From: CAIYUC01 sp963682005
Lineage (GTDB): Bacteria > Bacteroidota > Bacteroidia > Bacteroidales > FEN-979
Direction: 5' to 3'
Assembly: GCA_963682005.1 (NCBI GenBank)
Contig: OY820914.1
Span: forward strand, 4,898,001 to 4,962,000
Length of the DNA: 64,000 nt
Positions 25,875-35,529 of this stretch are shown piece by piece. The notes under the pieces were generated by a model, which worked only from the letters and a program-made list of their open reading frames with translations, made no database searches and was not told the DNA's origin. Position 1 is the first letter of the stretch; every line of letters starts with the position of its first letter. The translations under genes were made by a program, and so were the position numbers.

Positions 25875-28800
25875 TCAACGAAGGTAAATGAGCTTTGAAG
25901 ATTGTTCTGCAGAGGATCCGTCAGGAAGTTTTGCTTTCAGATAATAGACATACATTCCCGTGGACAGAATTGACCCGTCATCACTTCGGCCATCCCATCT
26001 GATTGATTCGCATCGGTATCCTGCAAGACTGACCTCCTGGTGAATTGTTTTCACCTTTCTTCCGCCAAGATTGAATATACTGATCTCAACATCCATCGAT
26101 ATGTTTGGCTGATTATATTCAAAGGAAAAGGTGGTATGATCACTGAACGGGTTTGGAAAGTTCATCAGGTGCTGAAGGATAAATTCCCCGGATGATGCGA
26201 CAACAAAATCAATCGAGGCTTCGGCCGAATTGTTATAGACATCCCATACTTTCAGGGTAAGCTGATGTTTCCCGTTAGTGAGTTTGTAGAAGGGGTAGGT
26301 AATGGATCCATTTTTATAGGTATCAAGTCCTGAAACGTAATAATCGTTCAGGATTTTTGCATCCTTGGAATTTCCGTCAAGTACTGCCGTAATGTCGTGT
26401 CCGATCCCGTTGCCGACCGTATTGATCCCCGTGGTGTCAGCAACAAATGCCAGCAGGATCGGGTTCTCGTCGGTAATGCCTCCTGAAACAAACCTCACGT
26501 CGTTCATGAAGAGATCTATCACCGGTCCTTCCGGATCCGACTGATTACGATCATCAAATCCGCCAACTATGATATTTTCATCATAGCCATTGGCATCGGT
26601 ATTGGGGTCCCGCGCATAATAGCTGATTTTACCGAAGCCATATTTATATGCAATATCCTTCGGAACGATAAACGAAAATGAAAATGTACCACCGGTGACA
26701 GCGACTTTCCCTTTATAAAGTGGATTCTTCCTCAGGAAAAACTTTGCAGCGGAACCTCCGTCATTAGCCAGTGTATAAACTTCTGATGCTTTATCGAAAA
26801 CGGTGGGAAAGAGGATGCCGTTGAACGATGTCATTTTGTTTCCATCGTCATCACGGACTTCACCGGAGATGGTAACGAGTGAAAGCGCTTTAAGCGTATC
26901 CGGTACGGAGGATACCGGGGTTTGATTGATTGCCGTAGTGAAGATATGATATTGAGGGTAAGCAAGCTGAAGCGCAGGATCGCCAAGAAGAATGAATTTC
27001 CTTGAATTTGGCTGTGATCCGGTACTGTTCTTGGCGGCCATGATCAGATCGCCCATTTTGGGAAAAACGCCATTGATCTTTTTAAAGGCATTGTTATAAA
27101 AATTGGAAGACAGGACGAAATTATCCCCGGCAAAGGTTGGTCGTGTCGTAGTAAATAAGGCGATACCTCCGCCTGAAGGATTGAGAAAAACCCATTCACC
27201 GGCCGAGGTCCATGACGGGTCATCAAACCTTGAAAATTCACAGGTTGCGGTTACAAATGTTGCAAGACGGTCAAAATTTTTCCATGATTTGATATCGGCA
27301 ATTTCAAGAACCCGTTCATGGGCCCATCCAAGTTCGCCGCCATGACCGGTATAATTTATGATCAAAGCCCCTTTATCCACTCTCCGGTTAATGGCTTCAT
27401 TGATGTCGGGATACCTTGCACCACCCGGAGTTGAAATTTGTTCATATGCATCGAGGTAGATCTTATCCACATTGTAATCCTTATAATCCGTATCCAGTAT
27501 ATGCCCCAACTGGTCAGCCTGTTCCATATGGATATTTGTCGATGGATCATCTTTATCATCGGCAATAAAGCAAACAACATTGCGCCAGTCATTTTTCACC
27601 GTATCCGTTTGCGAGCAGTAATGCTGAATTTTTGCCAGGGCTTCTTCCGCTTCCTGTACTGATTTCACCGGGAACCTGCCGACACCGACATCCAGCAGTC
27701 CTGACGCACCCTGGCCTTCATTATCATCCAGCAGAACAAAATAATCGTCGGTTACATAGGTGGAAACAGGATTCAGTGATTCAGCAGATTCAAAAGAGGG
27801 AACATAATTCGTGTTATTTGGCATCCTGTCTTTATAATCGTAAGACGCATCGCCAAAAAACAACAGGTACTTAGGTTCTTTGGCAGGACTGGCTTTATCA
27901 TAAAGCATTTTGATGAAATTGCGGATCGCAGTAACATCCTGTGATCCGCAGGAAAATTCGTTGTAGATCTTTTCAGGAGTGGTAACCAGAACCGTAAGGT
28001 GATCTAAACTTCTGTGGAAGTCCGCCAGTTTTTGTGCCTGGTCCATGAATAACGGGTTGGTTACGATCACATAATCAACCGCCCCGCAGCCATGGAGATC
28101 CTGGTTTTCCTGCTTCCCCACAAATACCGGTGTCAGATAACTGCTACCGTCGTAAGCAACAAATTCCCTCAGGGTATCGGTGGGTAGCCTGAAAACTGTA
28201 TTTGATCCATTGAAGGAAGTTCCGATGACTTTAATATTTTCAGGATCTGTTACATCCCATATACCCGGGGTGGAGCTGGTTCCTGACAGGATGAATTCGG
28301 AAACTTTATTTTTCCCCATGCTTGCAATCGAGCGGAATGCCATTTGATTCCCTGACATAATGAGGTTCCTGGTGGCATTAATCTCTAAATAATTGAGGTA
28401 TCCGATCGCGCTGTAATCTTGTTTCTTATAATCAAGCTTCACTGTTATCTGCGGGTTGCCTGTATAGAAATCAGCGCTGTCTAACTTTTCAATGGCATAG
28501 GTATCAAGGTAGTTACTGGTAACGGGAGGCACTGAAATATTCATAAGTTTCTGACCATTGGCAGAGACATCAAAAGAGGCATTGACCGAGGTACAGCGGG
28601 AAACGACATCTGCAGTTACAATAGCATGAAAACTGCTGTTGATGTTGGGAAAGTTGAATGTATTGTACTCCCTGGAGGTTGTGACATCGAATATTTCCTG
28701 GTCGAACCATGCTTTTCCTGATTTAATCAGGTTTATCCCATCCTTCTCGTAAAATTGAAAATCATTGAATGTATTTACGGTTGCTGTAGCCGGTGCGGAA

Positions 28801-29741
28801 GTAGATCCTTCATACCCGAGTCTTTTTCCGGGACCGAGATCGGCTGTAAGAAAGTAATATGTTTCTTCAGCATAGATATTTTTCTGATGCCTGAATTGAT
28901 TGGTATTCCTGTTAAATGACCATTTATCGGGCGATTCACCATAAAAAAGAATAAAGTCTCCATCATTGAACTGCCCGTCCTCCTCACCGGACACAACGAT
29001 CGCATTTTCCCGAAGATCGTCGGTCTTCGGCGCTGCATTGGATTCAGGAAGCATTCCCCCGCCATTTCCATAAATCCGGATATTTTTGGGGTTTACAGAG
29101 GCAGGTGTCATGCCCAGGCTTACAAGATCGGCGTATGTTATTTTATATATCCCATTGGCTGTTACCTTAAGTTTATACCAGGCACCCGTCTGCAACACTG
29201 AATTTGCTGCATAAGAAAAAGCGGGCTTCAGTGGAACCGGCGATTCGTTCTTTATCGTATGTATTGTCATCCTGAACGAGACCAGTCGTTCGATCCTGCC
29301 TGAAACCGGATCCCTTCTCATGGGGAGAAAACTGATCGAAACATATGGTATCTTTCGCTGAACAAGGATGCTTTTTCTGATTTCAATGGTTGTTCCGACT
29401 TTATCAATGTCCCTCACTTGCTGAATGATCTCATCCGGAATTGGTTCATAAACAGCCTCCCTGAAATCACCGGCAAATACCGAGTCGGATGATGCGGTTA
29501 GCCTGAACATCGTGGAATATACAGGCAAAAGTCCGTATTCCTCTTCTGAAACAGCGCCGTCAAAGCCCAGTCTCAGGATGGAGTCCGTTTCCGAAGTCCT
29601 GATCTTCTGATCAGGCAGCCATTTCAACCTTATGCGAAGGTCAATATCACGGCTGTACAGGGATGAAGAAATCAATAATCCTGCACATACCAGGGCAAAA
29701 GCGATTGCCCGGGACAGGAAGGTCTTGTATGTTTCACGCAT
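25875..29741 (-). CDS. porU: Type IX secretion system sortase PorU
   Basis: 1288 residues from the start MRETYKTFLSRAIAFALVCA, a clear signal peptide; the frame is open 29 codons further to 29828 without signal features. It has the full PorU layout: an N-terminal domain of about 190 residues (DIDLRIRLKWLPDQKIRTSE onward), the GAWYKLKVTANGIYKITY domain, the C25 peptidase with His800 (YTGHGGEL) and Cys834 (TATCEFSRFDD), and a C-terminal sorting-like domain (NFPNPFSDHTTF ... YVYYLKAKLPDG). PorU cleaves the CTD signal of T9SS cargo and joins it to A-LPS at the cell surface. Divergent from porP and gldJ, as in Flavobacterium, but followed by two extra copies before porV. Confidence 0.92.
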   Translation of the reverse strand: MRETYKTFLSRAIAFALVCAGLLISSSLYSRDIDLRIRLKWLPDQKIRTSETDSILRLGFDGAVSEEEYGLLPVYSTMFRLTASSDSVFAGDFREAVYEPIPDEIIQQVRDIDKVGTTIEIRKSILVQRKIPYVSISFLPMRRDPVSGRIERLVSFRMTIHTIKNESPVPLKPAFSYAANSVLQTGAWYKLKVTANGIYKITYADLVSLGMTPASVNPKNIRIYGNGGGMLPESNAAPKTDDLRENAIVVSGEEDGQFNDGDFILFYGESPDKWSFNRNTNQFRHQKNIYAEETYYFLTADLGPGKRLGYEGSTSAPATATVNTFNDFQFYEKDGINLIKSGKAWFDQEIFDVTTSREYNTFNFPNINSSFHAIVTADVVSRCTSVNASFDVSANGQKLMNISVPPVTSNYLDTYAIEKLDSADFYTGNPQITVKLDYKKQDYSAIGYLNYLEINATRNLIMSGNQMAFRSIASMGKNKVSEFILSGTSSTPGIWDVTDPENIKVIGTSFNGSNTVFRLPTDTLREFVAYDGSSYLTPVFVGKQENQDLHGCGAVDYVIVTNPLFMDQAQKLADFHRSLDHLTVLVTTPEKIYNEFSCGSQDVTAIRNFIKMLYDKASPAKEPKYLLFFGDASYDYKDRMPNNTNYVPSFESAESLNPVSTYVTDDYFVLLDDNEGQGASGLLDVGVGRFPVKSVQEAEEALAKIQHYCSQTDTVKNDWRNVVCFIADDKDDPSTNIHMEQADQLGHILDTDYKDYNVDKIYLDAYEQISTPGGARYPDINEAINRRVDKGALIINYTGHGGELGWAHERVLEIADIKSWKNFDRLATFVTATCEFSRFDDPSWTSAGEWVFLNPSGGGIALFTTTRPTFAGDNFVLSSNFYNNAFKKINGVFPKMGDLIMAAKNSTGSQPNSRKFILLGDPALQLAYPQYHIFTTAINQTPVSSVPDTLKALSLVTISGEVRDDDGNKMTSFNGILFPTVFDKASEVYTLANDGGSAAKFFLRKNPLYKGKVAVTGGTFSFSFIVPKDIAYKYGFGKISYYARDPNTDANGYDENIIVGGFDDRNQSDPEGPVIDLFMNDVRFVSGGITDENPILLAFVADTTGINTVGNGIGHDITAVLDGNSKDAKILNDYYVSGLDTYKNGSITYPFYKLTNGKHQLTLKVWDVYNNSAEASIDFVVASSGEFILQHLMNFPNPFSDHTTFSFEYNQPNISMDVEISIFNLGGRKVKTIHQEVSLAGYRCESIRWDGRSDDGSILSTGMYVYYLKAKLPDGSSAEQSSKLIYLR

Positions 29742-29762
29742 TTCAGACAGGTATCTATGAGT

Positions 29763-29770
29763 CAAAATTA
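29763..29770 (-). promoter_or_regulatory. -7 element candidate of the porU operon
   Basis: TAATTTTG on the minus strand, an exact TAnnTTTG match 22 bases before the porU start; no clear -33 at the expected distance. The rest of the 334-base gap up to porP (29742-30075) holds no gene I can see. TAATATTG at 30035-30042 is a weaker candidate for porP. Confidence 0.4.
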
Positions 29771-30075
29771 ACCTGATCAGGATTGAATTGTCCGGCTGAT
29801 AAAGAATATTTACAAAGCCGGCTGCCAAAACAGATTCAGGAATTAAGCAAAGTATTTAACGGTTTTGCAGGATCGATTATTGTTATTTCTTCGGATAATA
29901 ATTTTCATCCCGGGTGGTTAATATAATACCTTGAAAAGGATTCAGAGCCGGGTTTGAATGAACGTGTAAGGGTTTTGCCTTTCACTAATTTGCAATTAAA
30001 TTTATCATGTGCCCGCTATTTCAAAATTTATTAGTAATATTGTAACCCTAAATAAATTAGGCTGTATAACAAACG

Positions 30076-31065
30076 ATGGCCAATAAACCATTCATTGTTA
30101 CCATAATTACGTTATTTACGCTGATGCAAAGCACCTACTCTCAGGACCCGGAGTTTTCACAGTTTTATGCAAATCCGTTATACCTTAATCCTGCACTTGC
30201 AGGAGCCAATGTTTGCGGTCGCGCTGTCGGGAATTTCCGGGATCAATGGCCTTCAATAGGCGGTGCCTTTGTGACGTATAATGCATCTTATGACCAATAT
30301 GTGGATTTTCTGCGTGGCGGTCTCGGGATCATTATAACAGCCGACAGGGCTGGTGGCGGCAACCTGAATACGACTTCCTTTGGCCTCATGTATGCTTACA
30401 AATTCAACATTACAAGTCATCTTTTTGCCAGTACAGCTTTAAAAGCAGGTTACTTCCAGCGTCATCTTGCCTGGGAAAAGCTTACTTTTGAAGATATGAT
30501 CGATCCCCAGGGAGGATTTATTCTTCCGACAAGCGAGAAACCACCTGATAATGCTACAATAGGCTCTCCCGATTTTTCTGCCGGTGTAATGCTCGCCTAT
30601 GATGATAAATTCTATGGTGGAGTAGCTGTTGACCACCTGTCACAGCCAAAATCCGGTTTTTATACGGACAATACATCAAAGCTCTACATGAAAATTACCG
30701 TTCATGGCGGTGCTGTCATTGATCTTAAAGAAGGTGGTTACGGCGACGACCGCGAGTTCTCGATATCCCCGAACATACTTTACCAGCAGCAATTCAAGTT
30801 CCACCAGCTCAACCTCGGTACATACCTTACAATCGATCCTTTCGTTGCAGGACTCTGGTTCAGGTACAACTTTGAAAATGCTGATGCAATCATTCCACTG
30901 TTGGGATTTCACTACAAAAGCCTTCGTTTCGGATACAGTTACGACTTTACCTTATCCCAGCTGAAAAGCAATACGGGCGGGGCTCATGAGGTTTCTGCCT
31001 CATGGCAATTCCCCTGCATCGAAAAAAGAAGACATATCAGGGCAATAAAATGCCCGAAATTTTAG
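30076..31065 (+). CDS. porP: PorP/SprF-family type IX secretion membrane protein
   Basis: 329 residues: signal peptide, then DPEFSQFYANPLYLNPALAGA, the hallmark of PorP/SprF outer-membrane beta-barrels. These proteins associate with the T9SS and often bind a dedicated partner with a type B C-terminal domain; several copies per genome are usual. Here it directly precedes gldJ (22 bases), so the two are probably co-transcribed. Confidence 0.88.
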   Translation: MANKPFIVTIITLFTLMQSTYSQDPEFSQFYANPLYLNPALAGANVCGRAVGNFRDQWPSIGGAFVTYNASYDQYVDFLRGGLGIIITADRAGGGNLNTTSFGLMYAYKFNITSHLFASTALKAGYFQRHLAWEKLTFEDMIDPQGGFILPTSEKPPDNATIGSPDFSAGVMLAYDDKFYGGVAVDHLSQPKSGFYTDNTSKLYMKITVHGGAVIDLKEGGYGDDREFSISPNILYQQQFKFHQLNLGTYLTIDPFVAGLWFRYNFENADAIIPLLGFHYKSLRFGYSYDFTLSQLKSNTGGAHEVSASWQFPCIEKRRHIRAIKCPKF

Positions 31066-31086
31066 TTATATATACAAAATTCATGA

Positions 31087-32565
31087 ATGATGAGATCCAG
31101 TAAACTTTTTCCCGCTATCACAATGGCTGCCGCTATTGTGCTTCTCATGTCCTGTAAAAAAGAAGGGTCTAGATCTACCGGATGGGAATACAACAACCCG
31201 AAAAATGGCGGCTTTGAAGTCAGAGAATATGCCGCACAGGAAACGGGCCCCGGCCTGGTCTTTATTGAAGGTGGCACCTTCAGCATGGGGAACACCCAGG
31301 ATGATGTTCTGTTTGATTGGAACAATCAACCCCGTCGTGTGACGGTTTCCAGTTTTTATATGGATCAGACGGAAGTCCGTAACCTGGATTACCTTGAATA
31401 CCTGTACTGGCTGAACCGGGTTTATGGAGTCAACTTCCCGGGAGTATACCGGAAAGCATTACCGGACACGCTGGTCTGGCGGGATAAACTGGCATACAAC
31501 GAACCCCTTGTGGAATATTATTTCCGGCATCCTGCATACAGGAATTATCCTGTTGTGGGCGTGAGCTGGGTCCAGGCAAATGATTATTGTGCATGGAGAA
31601 CCGACAGGGTAAATGAAATGCTGCTGATCCGGAAAGGCGTCCTTTCCATGGACCCCTCGCAAAAAGATGAAAATAATTTCAATACCGAATCTTACCTTGC
31701 CGGCCAGTATGAAGGACTGGTCAATAAACCGCTTCCCGACCTGAATCCAACAGGAACAGGAACACGTAAAGTTCAGATGGAAGACGGTATCCTGCTGCCT
31801 AAATACAGGCTCCCCACCGAAGCCGAATGGGAATTTGCTGCCCTCGGCCTTATCGGGAACACACTTTATGAAAGGGTTGTGGAAAGAAAGAATTATCCCT
31901 GGAATGGCAATTATGTCAGAACAAGCGAATCGAAATACTACGGCAGCTTTATGGACAACTTCCGCAGAGGACGGGGCGACTATATGGGTGTTGCGGGAAA
32001 TCTGAACGATGCCGCCGATATCCCTGCTGCATGCGGTACATATTTCCCCAATGATTACGGCCTATATAACATGGCCGGAAACGTAAGCGAATGGGTATTG
32101 GATGTATACCGGCCAATGTCAAGCATGGATGTGTCTGATCTCAGGCCTTTCAGAGGCAATGTTTTCAAAGTCCAGGAAAGGGATGCTGAAGGTTTCGTCG
32201 CTGAAAAAGACAGTCTTGGCCATCTGAAATACAGGGACGTCACAACTGCTGAGGCTGCCAATCGCACGAACTACAGGTGGGCCGACAACATCAATTACAA
32301 TGACGGGGATTATGCCTCGAATATAGACGGTGAACTCTGGAAAACAGTTTCAAAGGATACCAGTTCAACCAACCTGATGTACCAGTATGGCGTTGCCTCG
32401 CTGATCAGCGATAAAGCCCGCGTATACAAAGGTGGCAACTGGAAAGATCCGGCCTACTATATGAGTCCTGGAACACGTAGATTCATGGATGAAGAGTCTG
32501 CATCTGATGCAGTTGGTTTCCGTTGTGCAATGACCCGTGTCGGAGGCGCAATTCCGGGAAGGTAA
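31087..32565 (+). CDS. gldJ: Gliding motility lipoprotein GldJ
   Basis: 492 residues: lipoprotein signal with Cys about residue 23 (IVLLMSCKKEG), then a sulfatase-modifying-factor (FGE/SUMF1) fold: VFIEGGTFSMGNTQDD, FYMDQTEVRN, YRLPTEAEWEFAA, NMAGNVSEWVLDVY, RVYKGGNWKDPAYY, VGFRCAM. GldJ is needed for gliding and T9SS function in Flavobacterium, where it stabilises the GldK ring protein and lies next to porU. The adjacency to porU/porV and murF supports GldJ over its relative GldK. A strong terminator follows at 32585. Confidence 0.9.
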   Translation: MMRSSKLFPAITMAAAIVLLMSCKKEGSRSTGWEYNNPKNGGFEVREYAAQETGPGLVFIEGGTFSMGNTQDDVLFDWNNQPRRVTVSSFYMDQTEVRNLDYLEYLYWLNRVYGVNFPGVYRKALPDTLVWRDKLAYNEPLVEYYFRHPAYRNYPVVGVSWVQANDYCAWRTDRVNEMLLIRKGVLSMDPSQKDENNFNTESYLAGQYEGLVNKPLPDLNPTGTGTRKVQMEDGILLPKYRLPTEAEWEFAALGLIGNTLYERVVERKNYPWNGNYVRTSESKYYGSFMDNFRRGRGDYMGVAGNLNDAADIPAACGTYFPNDYGLYNMAGNVSEWVLDVYRPMSSMDVSDLRPFRGNVFKVQERDAEGFVAEKDSLGHLKYRDVTTAEAANRTNYRWADNINYNDGDYASNIDGELWKTVSKDTSSTNLMYQYGVASLISDKARVYKGGNWKDPAYYMSPGTRRFMDEESASDAVGFRCAMTRVGGAIPGR

Positions 32566-32584
32566 AAGATAATTAAAGGAATTC

Positions 32585-32618
32585 AAAACCCTGTTTCGTC
32601 GATGAAACAGGGTTTTTT
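32585..32618 (+). terminator. Intrinsic terminator after gldJ
   Basis: Perfect 13-bp stem (AAAACCCTGTTTC / GAAACAGGGTTTT) with a six-base loop and a T run. murF starts 32 bases later, so it needs its own promoter or read-through. Confidence 0.92.
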
Positions 32619-32649
32619 ATTTACTTTGCGATGAAGCCAATTTCCCGTT

Positions 32650-33942
32650 ATGATATCCATCAAACAACTTTACGATCTTTATCTCAAACATCCGGTTATC
32701 ACCACAGACAGCCGGAAAATCACCGGAGGAAGTATATTTTTTGCCCTTAAAGGAGACCTTTTCAACGGCAACCTTTATGCTGAAGAAGCCCTCCGGCAGG
32801 GCTCTGCATTCGCCGTAGTTGATGATCCCGCAGTTGCAAAAAATGATCACTTCCTCCTGGTCGCTGATGTTCTTAAAACACTCCAGGAACTCGCATCTTA
32901 CCACCGTTCAACATTACAGATCCCTGTGATCGGAATAACAGGAACAAACGGCAAAACGACCACGAAAGAACTCGTGAATGCCGTTCTTTCAAAGAAATTC
33001 AAAACACTGGCCACTCAGTCAAACCTGAACAATCACATCGGCGTTCCGCTTACAATCCTTTCCATTTCTAAAGATACGGAGATTGCCATCATTGAGATGG
33101 GCGCCAATCACCAGGGGGAGATCCGTTTCCTGTGCGGGATCGCCCAACCCGACCATGGAATGATCACAAATATCGGGAAAGCTCACCTGGAAGGGTTTGG
33201 AGGGTATGAAGGTGTCATACGAGCAAAGACAGAGATGTACGAATTCCTTTATGACCATGAAGGGATTGCCTTCGTCAATTCCGACGATCCACTCCTTATG
33301 GAAAAAGCATCGATGCTGAAGCTTTTCAGGTATGGGACGGATCCTTCAGCTGAAGTCTTCGGTGAGATCACCAGGCAGGATCCTTTTGTGGAGTTGAAAT
33401 TGACGACGAAGAAAGGAACCATCATTGTCTCTTCACACCTGTTTGGCGGATATAATTTCCCCAACCTGTTGGCTGCTGCAGCCATCGGCGATTATTTCGG
33501 GGTGAACGAAAACCTCATCCGTGATGCGATTGAAGAATATGTCCCTTCCAACAACCGATCACAGGTCAGCCATTCAAAAACAAACCTTCTCATCCTGGAT
33601 GCATATAATGCCAATCCCAGCAGCATGAAAGCCGCCCTTGAAAATTTTGCCGGCTCTGCATATGACAATAAAACACTGATCCTTGGAGATATGCTTGAAC
33701 TTGGAAATGAAAGCGAGGCAGAGCACTTGAACATACTCCTTCTCATCGAAGAATTGAAGTTCAATAGCGTTTACCTGATAGGACCGTTCTTTACACGCCT
33801 GTGTTCCAGAAACGATTGGGTTTGTTTCCAGGACAGCGACCTTGCATCACTCTGGTTCGGCCACCACAGGATCGAAAATGCCACCATCCTGGTGAAGGGA
33901 TCCAGGGGGATACGGCTTGAGAAGGTTGTCGGGATGTTATGA
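32650..33942 (+). CDS. murF: UDP-MurNAc-tripeptide--D-Ala-D-Ala ligase
   Basis: 430 residues, the short size usual for Bacteroidota. Adds D-Ala-D-Ala to UDP-MurNAc-tripeptide in the cytoplasm, the last soluble step of peptidoglycan precursor synthesis. Walker-type ATP loop GITGTNGKTTTKE (about residues 95-107), then EMGANHQGEI and LDAYNANPSSM, typical of Mur ligases. gldJ-murF adjacency is conserved in other Bacteroidota. The stop codon is followed at once by a 104-base octamer array. Confidence 0.93.
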   Translation: MISIKQLYDLYLKHPVITTDSRKITGGSIFFALKGDLFNGNLYAEEALRQGSAFAVVDDPAVAKNDHFLLVADVLKTLQELASYHRSTLQIPVIGITGTNGKTTTKELVNAVLSKKFKTLATQSNLNNHIGVPLTILSISKDTEIAIIEMGANHQGEIRFLCGIAQPDHGMITNIGKAHLEGFGGYEGVIRAKTEMYEFLYDHEGIAFVNSDDPLLMEKASMLKLFRYGTDPSAEVFGEITRQDPFVELKLTTKKGTIIVSSHLFGGYNFPNLLAAAAIGDYFGVNENLIRDAIEEYVPSNNRSQVSHSKTNLLILDAYNANPSSMKAALENFAGSAYDNKTLILGDMLELGNESEAEHLNILLLIEELKFNSVYLIGPFFTRLCSRNDWVCFQDSDLASLWFGHHRIENATILVKGSRGIRLEKVVGML

Positions 33943-34046
33943 GGTGGTGAGGTGGTGAAGTGGTGAGGTGGTGAGGTGGTGAAGTGGTGAGGTGGTGAGG
34001 TGGTGAAGTGGTGAGGTGGTGAGGTGGTGAAGTGGTGAGGTGGTGA
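33943..34046. repeat. Octamer array GGTGGTGA, 13 units in a 24-bp super-repeat
   Basis: Order GGTGGTGA, GGTGGTGA, AGTGGTGA repeated four times plus one more GGTGGTGA. It begins at the first base after the murF stop codon. Its words share the form RGTRGYGA with the ispF-side array (AGTAGCGA, AATGGTGA). Confidence 0.92.
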
Positions 34047-34127
34047 GTATTATGGACAGGGGCAGTATTTTTCGCCATTTTTCACGTTTCAAATATCACT
34101 GGTAAAAATGAAAATGGGGTAAGGATT

Positions 34128-35189
34128 ATGGAAAAATATGAGGTGATCGGGTTGATGTCAGGGACTTCGCTGGATGGGTTGGATATTGCTTACTGTATCT
34201 TTGAATTGTCCGGAGACAAATGGACTTTTAAGATCCGGTGCGCTGAGACGGTCCCTTATTCTGAGGAATGGAAGAAACACCTCACCTCTATTGAAACTGG
34301 CAGCGCTTTTGATCTTGCCGAGACGGATATTCAATATGGTCAGTTGATCGGTCAGCTTACCCGGTCATTCATGGATAGAATGAACGTTCGTCCCGGGTTT
34401 ATTGCATCTCACGGTCATACAGTCTTTCATCAGCCGCAGAAAAAGCTGACGTGGCAGATCGGAAAAGGATCATCGATTGCGGTTGAGACGGGATTGCCTG
34501 TCGTCTGCGACTTCCGCTCAACCGATGTGGCCCTGGGAGGACAGGGAGCTCCGCTGGTTCCGGTTGGTGACAGGCTTCTTTTCGGCGGATATGATTATTG
34601 CCTGAATCTCGGGGGATTTTCGAACATTTCATTTGAAAAGGATAATTCCCGGGTTGCATTTGACATCTGCCCATGCAACATCATCCTGAACAACTACGCA
34701 TCGAAACTTGGAAAACCTTTTGATGAAAGCGGAAATCTTGCACGGTCAGGTCACCTGAATGAAGAATTGCTTTTAAGCCTGAATGATCTCTCTTTCTATA
34801 AAATGAAAGGTCCGAAATCGCTGGGAAAGGAATGGGTCCTTCAGGAAATCCTCCCACTCCTCGACCAAAGCAACATCCCGCCTGAAGATATCCTTCATAC
34901 CGTAACAGAGCATATTGCTGATCAGATCTCCGGTGTTATTCAAAATGACCGCTCAAAGAAGATCCTGGTAACCGGCGGAGGAGCATTCAATACATTCCTG
35001 ATTGAGCGCCTCGGCGCCCAAACCCCTGTCGGGATTGTCATTCCCGATAAGGACACCATCAATTTCAAAGAAGCGTTGATCTTTGCGTTCCTCGGAGTGC
35101 TCAGGTGGAGAGGGGAAATAAACTGCCTGCAATCTTATACGGGGGCATCGAAGGACAATACCGGCGGTTCAATTTATCTTAACCCCTGA
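34128..35189 (+). CDS. anmK: Anhydro-N-acetylmuramic acid kinase
   Basis: 353 residues. Phosphorylates and opens 1,6-anhydro-MurNAc during cell-wall recycling in the cytoplasm. GLMSGTSLDGLDIAYC is the N-terminal signature, with GGQGAPLVPVGD, LNLGGFSNIS and VTGGGAFN marking the ASKHA-type ATPase fold. It sits after murF, consistent with a wall-metabolism neighbourhood, and about 80 bases after the octamer array. Confidence 0.93.
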   Translation: MEKYEVIGLMSGTSLDGLDIAYCIFELSGDKWTFKIRCAETVPYSEEWKKHLTSIETGSAFDLAETDIQYGQLIGQLTRSFMDRMNVRPGFIASHGHTVFHQPQKKLTWQIGKGSSIAVETGLPVVCDFRSTDVALGGQGAPLVPVGDRLLFGGYDYCLNLGGFSNISFEKDNSRVAFDICPCNIILNNYASKLGKPFDESGNLARSGHLNEELLLSLNDLSFYKMKGPKSLGKEWVLQEILPLLDQSNIPPEDILHTVTEHIADQISGVIQNDRSKKILVTGGGAFNTFLIERLGAQTPVGIVIPDKDTINFKEALIFAFLGVLRWRGEINCLQSYTGASKDNTGGSIYLNP

Positions 35190-35198
35190 AATATTTTG

Positions 35199-35206
35199 TA
35201 TTTTTG
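35199..35206 (+). promoter_or_regulatory. -7 element candidate before the coiled-coil/folC unit
   Basis: TATTTTTG (TAnnTTTG match) 48 bases before the ATG at 35254; no good -33 seen. Confidence 0.3.
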
Positions 35207-35253
35207 TATTACCTTTTTGGGGTAAACCCGATTAATGTAAAATTTAATACATT

Positions 35254-35529
35254 ATGACGGTAACAACAATTGATCCTTATTCCATCCTGAAAAACAAAGT
35301 GGGAGAATCACAGGCCCAGGCAATCGTAGAATTTGTCGAAAGAGAGGTAAAAGAAATGCTTGATGACAATTCCAATATCTATGCTACAAAGGTTGATCTG
35401 AAAGAATCAGTTCATCAGCTTGAACTTAAGCTCGAGAAAATGAGAGCAGATATTATTAAATGGATGTTCATTTTCTGGGTAGGTCAGACAAGTTTGATAA
35501 TCACGATTTTGATGCTGTTCTTTAAATGA
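35254..35529 (+). CDS. Coiled-coil membrane protein (DUF1640/CCDC90-like)
   Basis: 91 residues: an N-terminal helical region (ILKNKVGESQAQAIVEFVERE), a coiled coil (about 45-68, YATKVDLKESVHQLELKLEKM) and one C-terminal transmembrane helix (about 69-90). This layout and the ATKxDL motif match the DUF1640/CCDC90 group. The mitochondrial members regulate the calcium uniporter, but no role is established in bacteria. Its stop codon overlaps the folC start by four bases (ATGA), so the two are translated together. Confidence 0.7.
   Translation: MTVTTIDPYSILKNKVGESQAQAIVEFVEREVKEMLDDNSNIYATKVDLKESVHQLELKLEKMRADIIKWMFIFWVGQTSLIITILMLFFK

Noticed and set aside
31087..32565. Formylglycine-generating enzyme
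   Set aside because: It has the fold, but the lipoprotein signal and its place beside porP, porU and murF identify GldJ.
33943..34046. CRISPR array
   Set aside because: Units are 8 bp in direct tandem with no unique spacers; no cas genes in the window.
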